Shown here: in pieces, positions 42,879-53,303 of the stretch
Position numbering within the stretch: position 1 is the first letter of the stretch
Layout of the letters: every line of letters starts with the position of its first letter
Made by a program: the position numbers and the translations under genes
The notes under the pieces: model-generated
Database searches by the model: none
The model's input: the letters and a program-made list of their open reading frames with translations, nothing else
Told to the model about the DNA's origin: nothing
Assembly (NCBI RefSeq): GCF_023017105.1
Contig: NZ_JALKEV010000017.1
Location: 53,109 to 117,108 of the forward strand
Origin: Halalkalibacter sp. APA_J-10(15)
GTDB taxonomy: Bacteria; Bacillota; Bacilli; Bacillales; Bacillaceae_D
Reading direction: 5' to 3'
Length of the DNA stretch: 64,000 nucleotides

Positions 42879-44117
42879 CTAATCAGGTAAGGTGACATTT
42901 ACGTTATTATTATCCCCATGATTCTGAAATTCATTTTCATAGATACTATCTGTTACGATCGTGGAAGTCGCTGTATCGTTTACTACAATCTTAGCATTAG
43001 ATGGATTCGTTACCCCAATAGAATTATTTGAAATTCGATTGTTCTCTCCAGTCTCTACTAAAATAGCCGTATACCCTTCTGGCATACCATCAGCAATAAT
43101 TTGATTCCCGCTAATATTAGTATTATAGGCTTCTACATGCAATATTCCCCATTCTATGTCCTTGTCATCAGGATGATTTCTATATTCTATTATAGAGATA
43201 ACATTACCATTAATGACATTCCCATTACCATATTCCCCAAATTCATTTGGCAACAATTCAATCATCCCATTATAACGGGCTGAAATAGTATTGCTCGCTA
43301 TAGTCCCATGAATTGGGTTATATAGTCGTATATTACTTGAACCATCAGGATATATGTTGTTACTGCTTATATTAAACCATTTAGCATTTTCCAACTCAAT
43401 CGTTACACCATCTGGCTGTGCGCCTAATGAATTATTAACAATACTCGCCTGCTGTGAGGCCCCATTTAAAATAATGGAAGTCGTAGTTTCTGCAATCCAA
43501 GAATTACGTATCGAAGGGGCATCTGCTCCGTGTAGTTGTACGCCAATTCCAATATTATTAATGACTATATCATCAATTACAATGCGGTCAGTGTCTTGTA
43601 CTGCCTCAATCCCAATACCATTATTCCCTTGACCTCGTAATTGGAAACTCTTGAATGATACACCAGAAATTCGCTCACTATTCTCTTCATCTAGAATTTG
43701 TATCGCTGTCACACCAGGTTCGACAATTAATTTCGCACCACCACCCCCGAATTGAGTAGTATTAGTTGAACCATCTACACCACTGCGTAAACCGCTGTTA
43801 TCTCCAATAATGGAAATATACGAACGGTCAATGACTATTGGAGAATGAATGTAAAAATTCCCAACTGGAATATAAATCGTTCCACCGTTATCTCCCATAT
43901 CTTGAATAATCTCATTAATTACTTTGGCATTATCAAAACCTGGACGATCGGATTGCGCTCCATAATCCATAATATTGTAATAGCCCGTTGTATTAGCTAT
44001 CCCTAAATATTGACTCACACTATGAGGCAAAAAAGGGATCGTTGTTACAGCTACACCAGCTACTAAGCCAACAATCAAAATTACACTTGCGATTAATACA
44101 CTGTTAATCTTCTTCAT
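42879..44117 (-). CDS. GH91-like beta-helix protein (inulin fructotransferase / DFA hydrolase family)
   Basis: 412 residues from ATG 44117 (AAAGGGG upstream). An N-terminal membrane anchor or signal (about 5-27) is followed by a right-handed parallel beta-helix. Stretches such as GADAPSIRNSWIAE, NSLGAQPDGVTIELENA, NIYPDGSSNIRLYN and GILHVEAYNTNISGN follow the pattern I know from GH91 inulin fructotransferases (ADALRV.DNMIAE, GAGPDGVTL.AEN, LFPRGRS). GH91 enzymes convert inulin to difructose anhydrides, or hydrolyse these. It fits the neighbouring GH32, importer and fructokinase genes. Confidence 0.75.
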   Translation of the reverse strand: MKKINSVLIASVILIVGLVAGVAVTTIPFLPHSVSQYLGIANTTGYYNIMDYGAQSDRPGFDNAKVINEIIQDMGDNGGTIYIPVGNFYIHSPIVIDRSYISIIGDNSGLRSGVDGSTNTTQFGGGGAKLIVEPGVTAIQILDEENSERISGVSFKSFQLRGQGNNGIGIEAVQDTDRIVIDDIVINNIGIGVQLHGADAPSIRNSWIAETTTSIILNGASQQASIVNNSLGAQPDGVTIELENAKWFNISSNNIYPDGSSNIRLYNPIHGTIASNTISARYNGMIELLPNEFGEYGNGNVINGNVISIIEYRNHPDDKDIEWGILHVEAYNTNISGNQIIADGMPEGYTAILVETGENNRISNNSIGVTNPSNAKIVVNDTATSTIVTDSIYENEFQNHGDNNNVNVTLPD

Positions 44118-44354
44118 CCTATGCCCCTTTAAATATTCAATTAAAATCATATTTTTTTGTTATGCTCTCTTTTCCATTATAAGAAGGTATTTCACAAGAC
44201 CACTGAAAACTTCTTTAATAAAAAATGATAATCAAAAAATAGACTTCTGAATTGCTTCTCAGCGACGTTTGAATGGCAGAGAGAAATATTTGCCCCCCTG
44301 GAAACATCATTTTATAACTACTTTTTAGTGCACATTATTTTCACTTCTTTCTTA

Positions 44355-45803
44355 TTAAAACCTTTTTGGTCCAGATATGTAACCGTCTATTAGTTTAATT
44401 GATCCGCCTTTTGAAAAAAACGAAATCTGTTCACAGACGTTATCTGGATAAAGTAAGCTTGTCAGAACGTATTCTCCATCATTTAAAAAAACTTCGACTG
44501 ATGACGTATCCTGAACGAAACGTATTTGTAAATGATCTGTATTTGTTATAGTAGCTATTTGATTTTTCAAGAAATTATCAGAAAAACTAATTTCTCCTGA
44601 ATTTTTTCTATCTAATTCGAATGTGTTGTTGATTGAATCAATCGTTAATGTTGTGTATTGGTTATCTGTATGATGCAGTGTAATACCAAATTGATTAGCA
44701 TCGATATTCTCGATATGAAGATCTAATTGTACGTATTGTTCATTCACAGGAAACATTTCTCGTTCATTTACAATCAGTTGTTCGATTGCATGTTTTTTTG
44801 CGAAGTAAGAGCCGAGTTCCCTTACTAATTTCTGGACGACCCTCTTGCCCGCTCGAGAATTTCGAAGAGTTAACTCCCTTGGAAGAGTCATTTGACTTCT
44901 CCAACCAACTGTCGGAACTTGATTAGCATACCGCCAATTACTCATCCAACCAAGATAAATTCGTCTTCCGTCTTCTTCAGGGATATCAGAAAAGCTTACA
45001 CCTGCATAATTATCTTTTCCATAGTCTAACCAACGAGTATCATCATGCTCTGCTTCAAAATGCGAACCATCAAAAGAACCAATGAAATATTGTGTACAAG
45101 AACCGACATCAAATTGTTCATTATCACCTACACTCACAAACAATACCCATTTCTTCTCATTACTTCCTTCAACTTTTAATTGAAATAGATCCGGACATTC
45201 CCACACTCCATCGTGGAACCCCATATTCTGGCCAAATTCACTTTGAAACTTCCATTCTTTTAAATTGGTTGATGAATAAATACTTATCGTCTGACCAGTA
45301 GCCAAAACCATGATCCATTTGCTTGTTTCGTGATGCCAGAACACTTTTGGATCTCTGAAGTCTAATTTAGTTTCGTGCTCGAGTACAGGATTCTCCTCAA
45401 ACTTTTCCCACGTTCTTCCTTGATCGTAGCTGTAAGCAATGCTTTGTGTTTGCTTTTGCGCCTCTCCCTCGAATTCATTATGATGTGTAAAGATTGCTAC
45501 CATCCCTGGTTCCTCAGGAAAAAATCCAGATGTGTTATTCCAATCAATCACTGCACTTCCAGAGAAGATCGTTCCTTTTTCATCTGGGTATAAGGCAATG
45601 TCTAATTCTTCCCACGTGATTAAATCTTTACTGACAGCGTGGCCCCAATGCATGGGACCCCAAACGCTGTCATTTGGATTGTATTGATAGAATAGATGAT
45701 ACTCTCCATTAAAGTAAATTAACCCATTTGGATCGTTCATCCAATTTCTTTGTGGTGCAAAGTGTAAATTCGGCCTATACTTATCTATGTTTTGAATAGT
45801 CAT
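44355..45803 (-). CDS. GH32 fructosidase (intracellular levanase/sucrose-6-phosphate hydrolase-like)
   Basis: 482 residues from ATG 45803, after AGGGAG. Five-bladed propeller with nucleophile D24 in NWMNDPNG, transition-state stabiliser in FRDPKVF and acid/base in WECPDLF, then a C-terminal beta-sandwich (about 340-482). No signal peptide, so it acts on fructooligosaccharides or difructose anhydrides after import. It lies 11 bp after the binding-protein gene, the last gene of that operon. The longer frame from 45854 would overlap that gene. Confidence 0.9.
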   Translation of the reverse strand: MTIQNIDKYRPNLHFAPQRNWMNDPNGLIYFNGEYHLFYQYNPNDSVWGPMHWGHAVSKDLITWEELDIALYPDEKGTIFSGSAVIDWNNTSGFFPEEPGMVAIFTHHNEFEGEAQKQTQSIAYSYDQGRTWEKFEENPVLEHETKLDFRDPKVFWHHETSKWIMVLATGQTISIYSSTNLKEWKFQSEFGQNMGFHDGVWECPDLFQLKVEGSNEKKWVLFVSVGDNEQFDVGSCTQYFIGSFDGSHFEAEHDDTRWLDYGKDNYAGVSFSDIPEEDGRRIYLGWMSNWRYANQVPTVGWRSQMTLPRELTLRNSRAGKRVVQKLVRELGSYFAKKHAIEQLIVNEREMFPVNEQYVQLDLHIENIDANQFGITLHHTDNQYTTLTIDSINNTFELDRKNSGEISFSDNFLKNQIATITNTDHLQIRFVQDTSSVEVFLNDGEYVLTSLLYPDNVCEQISFFSKGGSIKLIDGYISGPKRF

Positions 45804-45813
45804 GTTCTTCTCC

Positions 45814-47418
45814 CTAATTCGTTGTTCGATCATATCCATTTTGCATAATTTCAATCCATTCTTGATAACCTAAACGATTCAATTCTACTAAATGCGCTTC
45901 CCATTCATCTTCAATGTTCCCACTTATAATCCACTCAGCTCTTTTTCGCTCTATATATGGAATTAAATCAGCCTCAATTGTAGAGATTCGATCAAGCTCT
46001 TCTTTACTAAAGAAGATATTCGGTAGTACATTTTCCGCTTGCATATGTTGCACCATGACCTCTTCCATTAAATTCAGTCGCCACGCTGCATCGTCCGGCA
46101 TTGTCGTAATCTCATCATAGTAGCTATCAAGTATAGCCAATGGCCCTCCAACTGAGGTTTTTTCTCTTAATTCAACCGGTGGTGTCCCTTCTAAATCGAG
46201 ATGCCTTAGCATTTGACTGCTTTCATCATATTCAAATATATTTTGCTGCTCATCATCTCCATAAGTACCCCAGTTGTTTTGTACAGATTGATATGGATCG
46301 TATAATTGATCAATCCATTTAGCTGTTAATTCTAAGTTTTCATTCGCACTTGTGATAACCATTCTTGAACGGTCAAATCCCATACCATTCGTCCTCGTCA
46401 CATTTTTATGCCCATCTGGTCCTTCAAGAGGAGGCATTAGATCGTAACTATCGTTCATACCAGTAATATTTGCTTTATCCCAAGTGAAATAAAGACCATA
46501 GCGATTTTCTTGTCCTTTTGCCACATAAACAGACCAGTCGTGTTCAAAAGCTTCTACATCAATTAACCCTTCTTCGTACAATTCACTCATAAAGTTAAAT
46601 GAATCAATGTAATTTTCATGAGCTGGAGTCAATACAACTTCTCCATCATTTGTCACAACTGTGCGTCCCCAGTTATCACCGATACCAAATGATCCAAATA
46701 AGAAACCTGGATCTTCGCCTCCATGGTTGATTATAAAGGACATAGGAATCGTTTGTCCGTCCCCTGCTGGGTCATGATCTCTAAAAGCGATCAACACTTC
46801 TTTTAATTCCTCCGTAGTTGTAGGCATATCTAATCCGAGTTCATCTAACCACTCGACATTTATCCAAGGGAAGTTATCGACAGAGTGGATACTCCCTTTA
46901 TCAGAGCCTAGCTCTTCAATCCAAGGAAAAGCATATATATTCCCATCTGGTGCTGTCATCATCTCTCGATACTCCGGTGCCTTTTCCAACACTGCTTGTA
47001 AATTAGGCATATAATTGTCTATTAAATCATTTAAAGGAATAATCGCACCGTCTTCGGCATAGTTTAAAAGCTCATAATCACTAAAACGCGCATTCTTAAT
47101 AGCATCTGGCATTTCTCCTGTAGCAAGTGCTAAATTTCTTCTTTCAGCGAACGTCTCACCAACAAAGTTTTGCCACTCTATATGGACACCTGTTTGCTCT
47201 TCTAAACGTTGATAAATCAACTTTTCGTTAGGATCATCAGGCGCTATTGGCGCACTTTCAGTCATAATTTTAAGAGATATCCCTTCTTCCTCTATAGGAA
47301 AGGAAATATTCGATAATCCGTAATCTTCTGACCAGGTTTGTTCATTACCATTACTACATCCTGTTATAACGACGGCGCCAATGATTGATAAAGATAATGC
47401 TTTTAATAATTTTTTCAA
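45814..47418 (-). CDS. Extracellular solute-binding lipoprotein (LplA-like)
   Basis: 534 residues with lipoprotein signal and lipobox VITGC (Cys21). Family-1 binding protein of the large LplA/LipO type (about 500-560 residues) that pairs with LplB and YtcP permeases. Motifs: NLALATGEMPDAIKNARFSD and DPYQSVQNNWGTYGDDEQQN. Context suggests it binds fructooligosaccharides. It lies 20 bp after the YtcP-like gene. Confidence 0.9.
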   Translation of the reverse strand: MKKLLKALSLSIIGAVVITGCSNGNEQTWSEDYGLSNISFPIEEEGISLKIMTESAPIAPDDPNEKLIYQRLEEQTGVHIEWQNFVGETFAERRNLALATGEMPDAIKNARFSDYELLNYAEDGAIIPLNDLIDNYMPNLQAVLEKAPEYREMMTAPDGNIYAFPWIEELGSDKGSIHSVDNFPWINVEWLDELGLDMPTTTEELKEVLIAFRDHDPAGDGQTIPMSFIINHGGEDPGFLFGSFGIGDNWGRTVVTNDGEVVLTPAHENYIDSFNFMSELYEEGLIDVEAFEHDWSVYVAKGQENRYGLYFTWDKANITGMNDSYDLMPPLEGPDGHKNVTRTNGMGFDRSRMVITSANENLELTAKWIDQLYDPYQSVQNNWGTYGDDEQQNIFEYDESSQMLRHLDLEGTPPVELREKTSVGGPLAILDSYYDEITTMPDDAAWRLNLMEEVMVQHMQAENVLPNIFFSKEELDRISTIEADLIPYIERKRAEWIISGNIEDEWEAHLVELNRLGYQEWIEIMQNGYDRTTN

Positions 47419-47437
47419 ATGAATCCCCTCACTTTTT

Positions 47438-48343
47438 TTATTTTAATGAACCTACCATTACCCCTTTTTCAAAATACTTTTGGAAAAATGGGTACATAAT
47501 CATCAGTGGTAGACTTGCTACGACAATAGACGAGTATTTTATCATTTCAGCAATTCTTTGCATTTCTGCCCTAGCTAATTGATCACCAATCATTCCAGGT
47601 TGCACTTCATTTTGCACGAGAATTTCACGTAAAATTAATTGCAACGGATAGAGAGAGCGGTCATTAAGGTAAATCATTGCATCAAAATAGGAATTCCAAT
47701 TTCCGATAAAAGCAAACAACGCAATAACGAATATAATTGGCTTTGATAAAGGTAATATGATATTAAAGAATATTCTTAAATCTGAAGCTCCATCAATTCT
47801 CGCTGCTTCCTTCAATTCATTAGGTAAGCCTTTGAAAAAGGTTCTTGCTAGAATAATATTCCAAATACCGATAGCTCCCGGAAGGATAATGGCCCAAGGT
47901 GTATCAACTAAACCTATGGAACGAACGACTAAATAAGTTGGAATCATTCCTCCATTAAAGAACATTGCAAACAGGAAATAAACAGTAAATATTTTTTTCC
48001 CTACAAGATCATCAATCGATAAAGAATAACCTGCGAGAACCGTAAACGTAATCGATACTAACGTAAAGCCAGTTGCATAAAAAACAGAATTTAAAAATCC
48101 ACGCATGATCGTTCCATCTTCAAATATTCGAACGTATCCATCAATTGTCCAATGCTCAGGGTTAAAAGATATCCCTCTCGTTAACAATACATTTGGTTGT
48201 AAAAATGAACCTAGAACAACATATATAAGAGGTACGGTAACACATATGACGATTAAGCTTAGAAATATTCTATTTATGAAAAGTAACAATCTATCAGTCT
48301 TCGAATTATTTATTAGTTGCGTCTCGTTCTTTCTTTTTTTCAT
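47438..48343 (-). CDS. ABC permease, YtcP-like
   Basis: 301 residues, six membrane segments, EAA loop LPNELKEAARIDGASDLRIF followed by FNIILPLSKP. It belongs to the CarB/YtcP class of CUT1 permeases. Second permease of the fructan importer; its gene follows the LplB-like gene by 16 bp. No ATPase is in the operon, so a general MsmX-type ATPase must serve. Confidence 0.9.
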   Translation of the reverse strand: MKKRKNETQLINNSKTDRLLLFINRIFLSLIVICVTVPLIYVVLGSFLQPNVLLTRGISFNPEHWTIDGYVRIFEDGTIMRGFLNSVFYATGFTLVSITFTVLAGYSLSIDDLVGKKIFTVYFLFAMFFNGGMIPTYLVVRSIGLVDTPWAIILPGAIGIWNIILARTFFKGLPNELKEAARIDGASDLRIFFNIILPLSKPIIFVIALFAFIGNWNSYFDAMIYLNDRSLYPLQLILREILVQNEVQPGMIGDQLARAEMQRIAEMIKYSSIVVASLPLMIMYPFFQKYFEKGVMVGSLK

Positions 48344-48359
48344 AAGTTCATCTCCCTTC

Positions 48360-49316
48360 TTAATAAAGGGTTTCGCCTTTAAGTTTTTTTACAACGCCAT
48401 TGGCTGTTACTAGTAGAACTAATCCAATAATAGTATTAAACAGTCCCACAGCTGCACCAAATGACCAATCACCTGCTATTAGACCTCTTTTATAAACATA
48501 CGTGTCAATAATTTCTGATGCAGGCAAGTTCATTGAGGTTTGAAGTAAGTACGCCTTTTCAAATCCAATAGACATAATTCCTCCAATAGATAAAATAAAC
48601 AAAACAGCCATAACTGGTTTCAAAACCTGAAAATCGATGTGCCATATTCTTTGCAAAAGTGATGCCCCATCAATCGTTGCTGCGTCATGAAGCTGTGGGT
48701 CCGTATTCGACAATGCTGCTACATATACAATCGAAGCAAACCCGGCCCCTTGCCAGATTCCTGAAGCGATGAAAATCGTCCTAAAGTAATCAGGATCAGA
48801 CATAAACGATATTGGGTTATTGATAAATATTGTTAATAAAGAATTAATAGGTCCTGATGGTGCAAGAAAAATAAAAACCATACCTGCTAACACGACTGTT
48901 GAAATAAAATATGGAGCATAGATAACTAATTGAATATTTTTCTTTATACTAGATTTCCTGACCTGGTTTAACATAATAGCTAATATGACAGGGACTGGGA
49001 ACCCAATTAAAAGCTCGAATGTACTAAGCTTGATCGTATTCATAAATATTTGGTAGAAGTTTGGGGAAGTTAAGAAACTACGAAAATGTTCAAAACCAAC
49101 CCACTCACTCCCCATAATCCCCCTAGTAACACTAAAATCTTTAAAGGCAATAAGTACCCCATACATTGGAACATAATTAAATGTAAAAACTAAAATAACG
49201 GCAGGAGCTAAAAATAAATACAATAAATAATTTTTTTTGATATAGTTTAAACGGCTTCTTTTTTTCTTATTTAGCACCATTGCCATTTCACTTGGAGACT
49301 CCAAACCTTTAGACAT
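48360..49316 (-). CDS. ABC permease, LplB-like
   Basis: 318 residues from ATG 49316, preceded by GGGGGG. Six membrane segments, typical opening LFLAPAVILVFTFNYVPMYG and GVLIAFKDFS, and EAA loop LHDAATIDGASLLQRIWHID. First gene of the fructan operon LplB-YtcP-binding protein-GH32, driven by the promoter at 49523-49551. Confidence 0.9.
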   Translation of the reverse strand: MSKGLESPSEMAMVLNKKKRSRLNYIKKNYLLYLFLAPAVILVFTFNYVPMYGVLIAFKDFSVTRGIMGSEWVGFEHFRSFLTSPNFYQIFMNTIKLSTFELLIGFPVPVILAIMLNQVRKSSIKKNIQLVIYAPYFISTVVLAGMVFIFLAPSGPINSLLTIFINNPISFMSDPDYFRTIFIASGIWQGAGFASIVYVAALSNTDPQLHDAATIDGASLLQRIWHIDFQVLKPVMAVLFILSIGGIMSIGFEKAYLLQTSMNLPASEIIDTYVYKRGLIAGDWSFGAAVGLFNTIIGLVLLVTANGVVKKLKGETLY

Positions 49317-49522
49317 AAAACCCCCCCTGTCTATCATTCTTCATAACATAACCATCAAACTTATTTCCATTCTTAAACTGACAACAAACACCCCTTTCAA
49401 GGAACAGGTATACAAACTCAATACCTTTACACAGAGCTAATAATAGCGTTTTCTGAAATGACATAACTAAATGACCTTTCCTTTTCTTCTTACATTTATG
49501 ATGGAATGAATTCCACAGTTAG

Positions 49523-49563
49523 ATTATATGTCATCCGGTTTCATGTGTCAACCGGTTCCATAA
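49523..49563 (-). promoter_or_regulatory. Consensus promoter with two LacI operators for the fructan operon
   Basis: On the minus strand a perfect TTGACA (49551-49546) and TATAAT (49528-49523) are separated by 17 bp. Two operator-like sequences are spaced 17 bp apart: GTGTCAACCGGTTCCAT covering the -35 (49545-49561) and ATGTCATCCGGTTTCAT in the spacer (49528-49544). A repressor bound to either would block RNA polymerase. Confidence 0.85.
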
Positions 49564-49718
49564 CGATCATATCTTCGCCAAAAAAATAGTCCCTTCTCCT
49601 CCTTAATAAAAACAAACTCTTACTTTGAAAAAATGTCATAATTCCCCAATGATAAGAGTCGCTTTTTAAAGAGAATGAATAAGACCGCTTGCAAATCCAC
49701 TAAATTCAATGGCTAACT
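49564..49718. other. Gap between the fructan operon promoter and lacI 3' end
   Basis: No gene seen. Nothing else recognised beyond the promoter and operators listed separately; 49317-49522 is the long leader of the operon. Confidence 0.35.
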
Positions 49719-50702
49719 TTAAGTCGTACTTCCCTCTATTAATTTTATAGGCAACCATGTTTCTAATTGTAAATCATGGTTCTCATTTTCTATCATTTTC
49801 AGTAATGAATCAATCGCTACTTTTGCTATTTGGTCTATTGGCTGCTGGATCGTTGACAATTCAGGTAAGAGACTTTTACTTGTCTCCGTTCCATCGTAAC
49901 CAATGATTTTTAATTGATCAGGTATTGAAATTTCTCTTTTTTTTGCTTCTGCAATCACAGCCGCAGCTAATAAATCATCACTTGCAAAGATACCATCCAC
50001 ATCAGGATACTGATCAAATAAAGTAGATATCACTTGTATATGATTATTAGAATCAAGTACATTTTCCACACTATAGGTGATAGGAGTGCGATTATATGAC
50101 TTCATAACATCTACATACGCTTTTTTACGTAAATTTGCTGGTGTTTCTAATGAGTCTGGTCCATGAATATGAATAATTTGTTTGCATTTTTTTGAAACTA
50201 ATAATTCAGTTGCCTGTTTTCCTCCCTCATAATTATCAGAACCAATGACAGGAATCGTATCAGATAAATAATGATCGATTGCTACAACAGGATTCTTTTT
50301 ATTATCTGAATTTATTAGTCCTCGATTATACGTTATAACAATTACTCCATCGACTTGATTTCTAAGTAACATATCCCAATACTTCTGTTCTTTATCACTT
50401 CGACTGGAACTATTACATAATAAAACTCTATATCCTAATTCGTCACATAAATTTTCAATATGAAAAGTTAATTCCCCAAAAAATGGATTACCTGTTGTAG
50501 GTACGATTAAACCAACTATATAGGAGCGTTTTTTATACAAAGAACGCGCTAAATCGTTGGGTACATAATGAAGTTCCTCCATCGCTTTATAGACGAGGTC
50601 TTTCGTTTTTTCACTAATGTAACCTCTGTTATTAAGCACTCGGGAAACTGTTGTTTTAGATACACCGGCTTTTTTTGCTACATCACTTATTTTCGGTTTC
50701 AA
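49719..50702 (-). CDS. LacI-family repressor of the fructan operon
   Basis: 327 residues from TTG 50702 (AGGAGA seven bases upstream), giving MKPKISDVAKKAGVSKTTVS, the normal LacI HTH start. The rest is a sugar-binding PBP-like domain (about 60-325). CCGG-centred operators are found in the importer promoter (49528-49561) and just downstream of its own promoter (50980-50996), so it probably regulates both. The inducer is presumably a fructan fragment or difructose anhydride. Confidence 0.9.
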   Translation of the reverse strand: MKPKISDVAKKAGVSKTTVSRVLNNRGYISEKTKDLVYKAMEELHYVPNDLARSLYKKRSYIVGLIVPTTGNPFFGELTFHIENLCDELGYRVLLCNSSSRSDKEQKYWDMLLRNQVDGVIVITYNRGLINSDNKKNPVVAIDHYLSDTIPVIGSDNYEGGKQATELLVSKKCKQIIHIHGPDSLETPANLRKKAYVDVMKSYNRTPITYSVENVLDSNNHIQVISTLFDQYPDVDGIFASDDLLAAAVIAEAKKREISIPDQLKIIGYDGTETSKSLLPELSTIQQPIDQIAKVAIDSLLKMIENENHDLQLETWLPIKLIEGSTT

Positions 50703-50979
50703 CTTCCATTCTCCTAACATCAACAAATATTTATAAAACAATACAATTTTTAACATGTGTTTTGTGGGAACTATTATATAATCAGCTGTTGGCGATATAT
50801 TTTATTTACATAATATCACAAGCACAATCGAAAGAATCACTCTCCAGTAGGTTTGAATAAAATGAGAGCACCAGACAACGATATTAGTATTAGTATAGCA
50901 TTAGTCTACCTTGATATGGTAAAAATGATAATTGTAGAACTATATGTATGCATCACTAGAAGCGTAATTAATTCACCTT

Positions 50980-51028
50980 GTGTCAACCGGTAACATATAT
51001 AGTATATGAGAATTTTACCCTCTGTCAA
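50980..51028 (-). promoter_or_regulatory. Promoter and operator of the fructan lacI gene
   Basis: On the minus strand TTGACA (51028-51023), 16-bp spacer, TATACT (51006-51001). Immediately downstream is GTGTCAACCGGTAACAT (50980-50996), matching the operator of the importer promoter. This supports autorepression. Confidence 0.75.
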
Positions 51029-51082
51029 TATTTTAAATCTACTAACATTCACAATGCTCTTGTTAAAAAAGTACATAAAAAA

Positions 51083-51114
51083 CTGCCCGAAAAGGTAATA
51101 CCCCTTTCGGACAG
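51083..51114 (-). terminator. Terminator of the wall-anchored protein gene
   Basis: CTGCCCGAAAAGG (51083-51095) pairs with CCCCTTTCGGACAG (51101-51114) and, on the minus strand, is followed by TTTTTTATG. Confidence 0.85.
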
Positions 51115-51144
51115 CCACTTCAACAATGAGTGCATCTTACGTAT

Positions 51145-53049
51145 TTAGCTTTCATTTTCTCTATTTCTATAACGATACATTACCGTTCCACCGATTGTGA
51201 CCAATACAATTCCCAGCAATAAAAAGTTAAACAAAACAGTACTTGTATTCGGTAATTTATCGCTGTCGGATAGTACCTCATCGTCCCCTTCTTGTGATTT
51301 CGTTTCATGAAGAGAGAATTCAACCTCCGAAATTGATGCTTGTAGTTCACTTATCGCCTTATTTAGTTCATCGTCTGAATTTATATTATCAAGCTTTTCC
51401 ATCGCACTATTTATAGCAACTTGTAGTACTTGATAAGATTCTTCTGTCATACTTTTATTTGTTAACTTTATAGCTCTTTCTATTAATTCTTCCAAGTCTC
51501 TTACATCAATCTCTTTTTTTATGGGGACAGGAGACAATTCCTTTATTTGTAAATCATTAATACTTTCTTGTAATCGTTCAATAGCAATTAACAACTCTTC
51601 ATCGGTAGTGATAGTCTCAAGATCTTCAATTGCTCTTTTAATGGCCTCTTGCAATCTTTGATAAGATGCTTCCGTTACACCCTTATTAGTAATTCCTTTT
51701 GCTGAATTTATTAATTTTTCTAAGTCAGTTACATCGATTTCATGATCGAAAATAGGATCCGATAGTTTTTCAACTTCAAAATTACGGAATTCAGCTTTTG
51801 TATTTTCATTTATTAGACCTACACTCATGTCACCTTTCATTTCGACTATTCTTTCATACATTTGTTCACCATTTATATAAAAAGTAAAGATGTCACCTTC
51901 TTTCTCTACTTTTAACGTTGATGCTTCTTGAAGATCCGTACCTGCTGGTAAATCTACGCCTTCCCAGCCGAAATCTTGATGGTGGTTTCTTGCAAATGTT
52001 TCAAGCTGATTAATATCCACGTTGAAAAAGGCTGAGACCATTGTTCCTTCTTCGTCTTGAATAGTAACTCCATATTTCGGAAAGCCTTCATCGCCTTGGT
52101 CAATCCATTGTATATCAGTAGAAACGCTAAAGTCAGTAGTAAGAACTTCCTCTCTAAAAATCTCTTTCCACTCAGGGCTGAATTCAATATGACTACTTAA
52201 ACTTGTCTGATCGAATATATCCCAATTACCAGAAACCCTTCCCGTTAAAGGAGATGGCCCCCAACCGTCAGTATACTTAGAGGTTCTATCCTCCACCACT
52301 CTCACAGTAATGTCTTTGAAGATACCACTATTTGGATCGCTTATCGTAACTGAGGTTGTACCCATTTCTATTCCTGTAATAGAAACGGTTGTTTCATCAA
52401 TTGCTTTCAATTCAATTAGACCTGCTTTTGCAACCTCCCATTCAAAAGGGGATAATACATTTAACCAATCTGGCTTTGCATGAGCAATCAGTTCAGTAAG
52501 TTCTCCGACTTCTAAAACAACTTCTTCCTCACTCACAACGATTCGTTCTATTTCTCCATCTGCCGGAGACACTCTCCATATCGAATCTAGATGGTAAAAG
52601 TCGAGAGAGAGAATTTCTACCTTACCGCCATGTGAATATAGCTCAATTCCTCTATTTGTTGGTTTTGTGTATATAAGGTTTGTAAAAACATACTCCCCAT
52701 CATCGATAAATAATTCTACCGAAGATTCATCTACTAATCCTCTTAGTTTTATTTGTTTTTTGTCAGTTGGATAATCCGTTTCAAAACGTTTTCCAAATTG
52801 AAAAGTGTCTCCATTTCGGTCAACTAATGTTTCAAGTCCTGCATTGGATCGATCGAGGAAAACCTTTTCTGAGTTCACATCGACTCCGGCAACTGTCTCA
52901 TTTTCTTCAGACTGTCGCAAACGAATCCCAAACTCATCAACATCATCGTATGCAATAACCATTTCAAATTCATATGTTGATCCAGAGAAATCTTTAATTG
53001 TATGCTCACCTTCAAGGATAAATGAGTCTATAGTGTATTTGGCTGGATC
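51145..53049 (-). pseudogene. Truncated LPXTG-anchored levanase (catalytic domain lost)
   Basis: The frame contains the C-terminal beta-sandwich of a GH32 enzyme (DDVDEFGIRLRQSEENETVA ... VDESSVELFIDDGEYVFTNL), a bacterial Ig-like domain, a second GH32-associated module, two FIVAR-like helical repeats (each about 65 residues, starting EIDV.DLE.LI), and a sorting signal LPNTS followed by a membrane helix and RYRNRENES. Homology continues upstream of ATG 52962 to a TGA at 53050-53052, and the whole propeller with the catalytic acids is absent. It is therefore the tail of a once cell-wall-anchored fructanase. Confidence 0.75.
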
Positions 53050-53303
53050 TCATATTGGATTTGTGCACCAAATCCTTTAACCGTACACCTTCTTAATGGA
53101 TGAAAATCACATAAAACCATAACCCCACCATCTTTTAATAATGCAAAAAGGATAGACATGAATGTATCAATATCATTTAAAGTCTTCTAGCTACTGTAGT
53201 TCATTATAACTAAGAACAGATAATAAGAAAGTAACAGAAAGAAGGGAAATAAGTATTATTGTCGAAATAGAATGCAACAACTATGTAAACAGGAGGCGAA
53301 TAC

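Noticed and set aside
44200-44215. GACCACTGAAAACTT resembling the MITE end
   Set aside because: Match breaks after 12 bases and there is no partner end or target duplication.
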